Below, piece by piece: positions 62,732 to 64,000 of a DNA stretch of 64,000 nt. The notes beneath the pieces are model-generated. The model searched no databases. It saw only the letters and a list, made by a program, of their open reading frames with translations, and was not told the origin of the DNA. How positions within the stretch are numbered: position 1 is the stretch's first letter; each line of letters opens with the position of its first letter. A program made the position numbers and the translations under genes. The stretch is from Myroides sp. JBRI-B21084 (GTDB lineage Bacteria; Bacteroidota; Bacteroidia; Flavobacteriales; Flavobacteriaceae), in the NCBI RefSeq assembly GCF_030545015.1, contig NZ_CP120653.1, forward strand, positions 1,798,001 to 1,862,000. Reading direction: 5' to 3'.

Positions 62732-63700
62732 ATGGCAAAAGTATTAACAGGAGTTCAAAGTACCGGAACCCCACACCTTGGAAATCTTTTAGGAGCTATT
62801 TTGCCTGCTATTGAAATGGCAAATAATCCTGAAAATGAAACATTTTTATTTATCGCCGATCTACATTCGGCTACACAAATTAAAGATGCTAAAACATTAA
62901 AAGAAAATACCTATAGTGTGGCTGCCACTTGGCTTGCATGTGGCCTAGATACCAACCGTGTTACGTTTTACAAACAATCTAGCGTACCGCAAACCTGCGA
63001 ACTTACTTGGTACTTAAGCTGTTTTTTTCCTTTTCAACGCTTAACATTGGCGCATTCGTTTAAAGATAAGTCAAGCTATTTAGAAAACGTAAATGCCGGC
63101 TTATTTACGTACCCAATGTTAATGGCTGCAGATATTTTATTGTACGATGCCGAATTTGTACCTGTTGGTAAAGACCAATTACAGCATTTAGAAATTACAC
63201 GCGATGTAGCTGCCCGTTTTAACAACCAAATGGGTGAAACGTTTGTGTTGCCTAACGCAAAAATTTCGGAAGAAATTATGACTGTTCCAGGTACCGATGG
63301 CGAAAAAATGAGTAAATCTCGTAACAACTTCATTAATATTTTTGAAGACGATAAAAAGCTACGTAAACAAATTATGGCTATTGTTACCGATGCTACTCCG
63401 TTAGAAGATCCTAAAAATCCAGATACCTGCAACGTGTTTGCTATTTACAAATTATTGGCAACGCCAGAACAAACTGATCAAATGCGTGCAAATTATTTAG
63501 GTGGAAATTATGGGTATGGACACGCAAAACAAGCGTTATTTGAATTGATTTGCGACAAGTTTAAAGATATTCGTGAAAAATACACATACTATATGAACCA
63601 CTTGGAAGAAGTTGACCAGTTTTTAACCGAAGGCGCTGCAAAAGCCGCTGTTATTGCCAACGGAACATTGAACCGAGTTAGAGAGAAGTTGGGATATTAA
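62732..63700 (+). CDS. trpS: Tryptophanyl-tRNA synthetase
   Basis: 322 residues, normal length for bacterial TrpRS. Class I motifs: HIGH equivalent in GTPHLGNLLGAI (HLGN) near residue 15 and KMSKS in DGEKMSKSRNN near 195; the region KDQLQHLEITRDVAARFN is typical. Charges tRNA-Trp. Monocistronic, with a terminator shared with convergent dprA. Confidence 0.97.
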   Translation: MAKVLTGVQSTGTPHLGNLLGAILPAIEMANNPENETFLFIADLHSATQIKDAKTLKENTYSVAATWLACGLDTNRVTFYKQSSVPQTCELTWYLSCFFPFQRLTLAHSFKDKSSYLENVNAGLFTYPMLMAADILLYDAEFVPVGKDQLQHLEITRDVAARFNNQMGETFVLPNAKISEEIMTVPGTDGEKMSKSRNNFINIFEDDKKLRKQIMAIVTDATPLEDPKNPDTCNVFAIYKLLATPEQTDQMRANYLGGNYGYGHAKQALFELICDKFKDIREKYTYYMNHLEEVDQFLTEGAAKAAVIANGTLNRVREKLGY

Positions 63701-63705
63701 AATGC

Positions 63706-63737
63706 AAAACGCTACTTTAGAAAAGTGGCGTTTTTTT
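63706..63737. terminator. Terminator between trpS and dprA
   Basis: Arms aaaacgctacttt (63706-63718) and aaagtggcgtttt (63722-63734), 13 bp with one G-T pair, 3-nt loop, T-tract running into the dprA stop codon. Confidence 0.87.
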
Positions 63738-64000
63738 ATTTCATTTTAAACATTTTTCCGGGTAAACCCACAACAATTCCGTTTAGTTCCAACATCATTA
63801 ATTCAGCATTTAAAACTGGCATTGATAATTGTGTTTGCAAAGCCAATTCATCAATATGTAAGGCTTCGCTTTGTAACGTTTTTAAGATAGTTTGCTGTAA
63901 GTCGGTAAAATCATTTAGGTTGATTTGTTTTTTAACTTCCGCTTGTTTCTTTGGTTCAGCAGATGTATTCCAATTTAAATCTGCAATTAAATGTTCAAAA
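63736..64000 (-). CDS. dprA: DprA (DNA processing protein A), C-terminal part only
   Basis: Minus-strand frame open to the window edge, about 88 codons visible. It ends IDELALQTQLSMPVLNAEL followed by MMLELNGIVVGLPGKMFKMK, the winged-helix domain at the end of DprA (helix-turn-helix then wing with GLPGKMF). The Rossmann-like DNA-binding core lies outside the window. DprA protects incoming single-stranded DNA and loads RecA in natural transformation. The preceding visible residues (WNTSAEPKKQAEVKKQINL) form a charged linker. Confidence 0.85.
   Translation of the reverse strand, partial: FEHLIADLNWNTSAEPKKQAEVKKQINLNDFTDLQQTILKTLQSEALHIDELALQTQLSMPVLNAELMMLELNGIVVGLPGKMFKMK

Noticed and set aside
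1..64000. tRNA, rRNA, insertion sequence, prophage or replication-origin features
   Set aside because: No cloverleaf, rRNA-like sequence, transposase or integrase frame, phage structural gene or DnaA-box cluster was found by reading both strands.

Overview
This is a gene-dense, AT-rich stretch of a Bacteroidota chromosome, almost certainly from Flavobacteriaceae (Flavobacterium/Myroides-like). The support is threefold: a complete MoxR-DUF58-BatA-E aerotolerance operon and a PorZ-type protein with a type IX secretion sorting domain; Bacteroidota promoters (TTTG, about 19 bp, TAnnTTTG) with few Shine-Dalgarno sequences; and several flavobacterial families (DUF4292, DUF2059, single-cysteine DksA-like protein). 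No tRNA, rRNA, CRISPR array, transposase or prophage was seen. No intergenic gap exceeds 300 bp.

Layout. 1-4.5 kb: the 3' part of an M13 peptidase, then on the minus strand an outer-membrane protein, a PPP-type phosphatase and an AlbA/Schlafen-like protein. 4.6-13.6 kb: the Bat operon. 13.7-19.2 kb: an aldehyde dehydrogenase, recO, porZ and a trans-sulfuration enzyme. 19.3-28.8 kb: cell-envelope and housekeeping genes (lipoprotein, flippase, dut, sugar nucleotidyltransferase, DUF4292, EnvC-like), then 3-hydroxyanthranilate dioxygenase, ALDH7, two small secreted proteins, YchJ and a 46-residue basic protein. 28.9-34.6 kb: a MacAB/TolC-like efflux operon. 35.3-39.9 kb: a biotin-dependent acyl-CoA carboxylase operon interrupted by a YhcG/DUF1016 nuclease gene, closed by an exactly duplicated terminator. 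40.1-44.6 kb: pstSCAB-phoU on the minus strand. 44.8-56.98 kb: FKBP isomerase, VF530 protein, uvrC, AstE-like, formyltetrahydrofolate cyclo-ligase, DoxX, lspA, DksA-like, ileS, a di-heme cytochrome and an L,D-transpeptidase. 57.2-64 kb: recA, a TPP riboswitch with a PnuT-type thiamine transporter and an acyl-CoA-dehydrogenase-like gene, an unrecognised two-gene cassette, plsC, trpS and the end of dprA.

Most of the window is core genome. The points that stand out are: (1) the 60.2-61.7 kb cassette of an unknown soluble protein and a four-helix membrane protein, with its own near-perfect promoter and arginine codons unlike its neighbours; (2) PstC carrying a degenerate PstS-like domain in its first periplasmic loop; (3) the TPP riboswitch, whose conserved core is complementary to the leader just before the start codons, suggesting a translational switch; (4) the nuclease gene inside the carboxylase operon; (5) the duplicated 40-bp terminator. 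All reading was by eye; family assignments rest on motifs and remembered family sequences, not on database searches.
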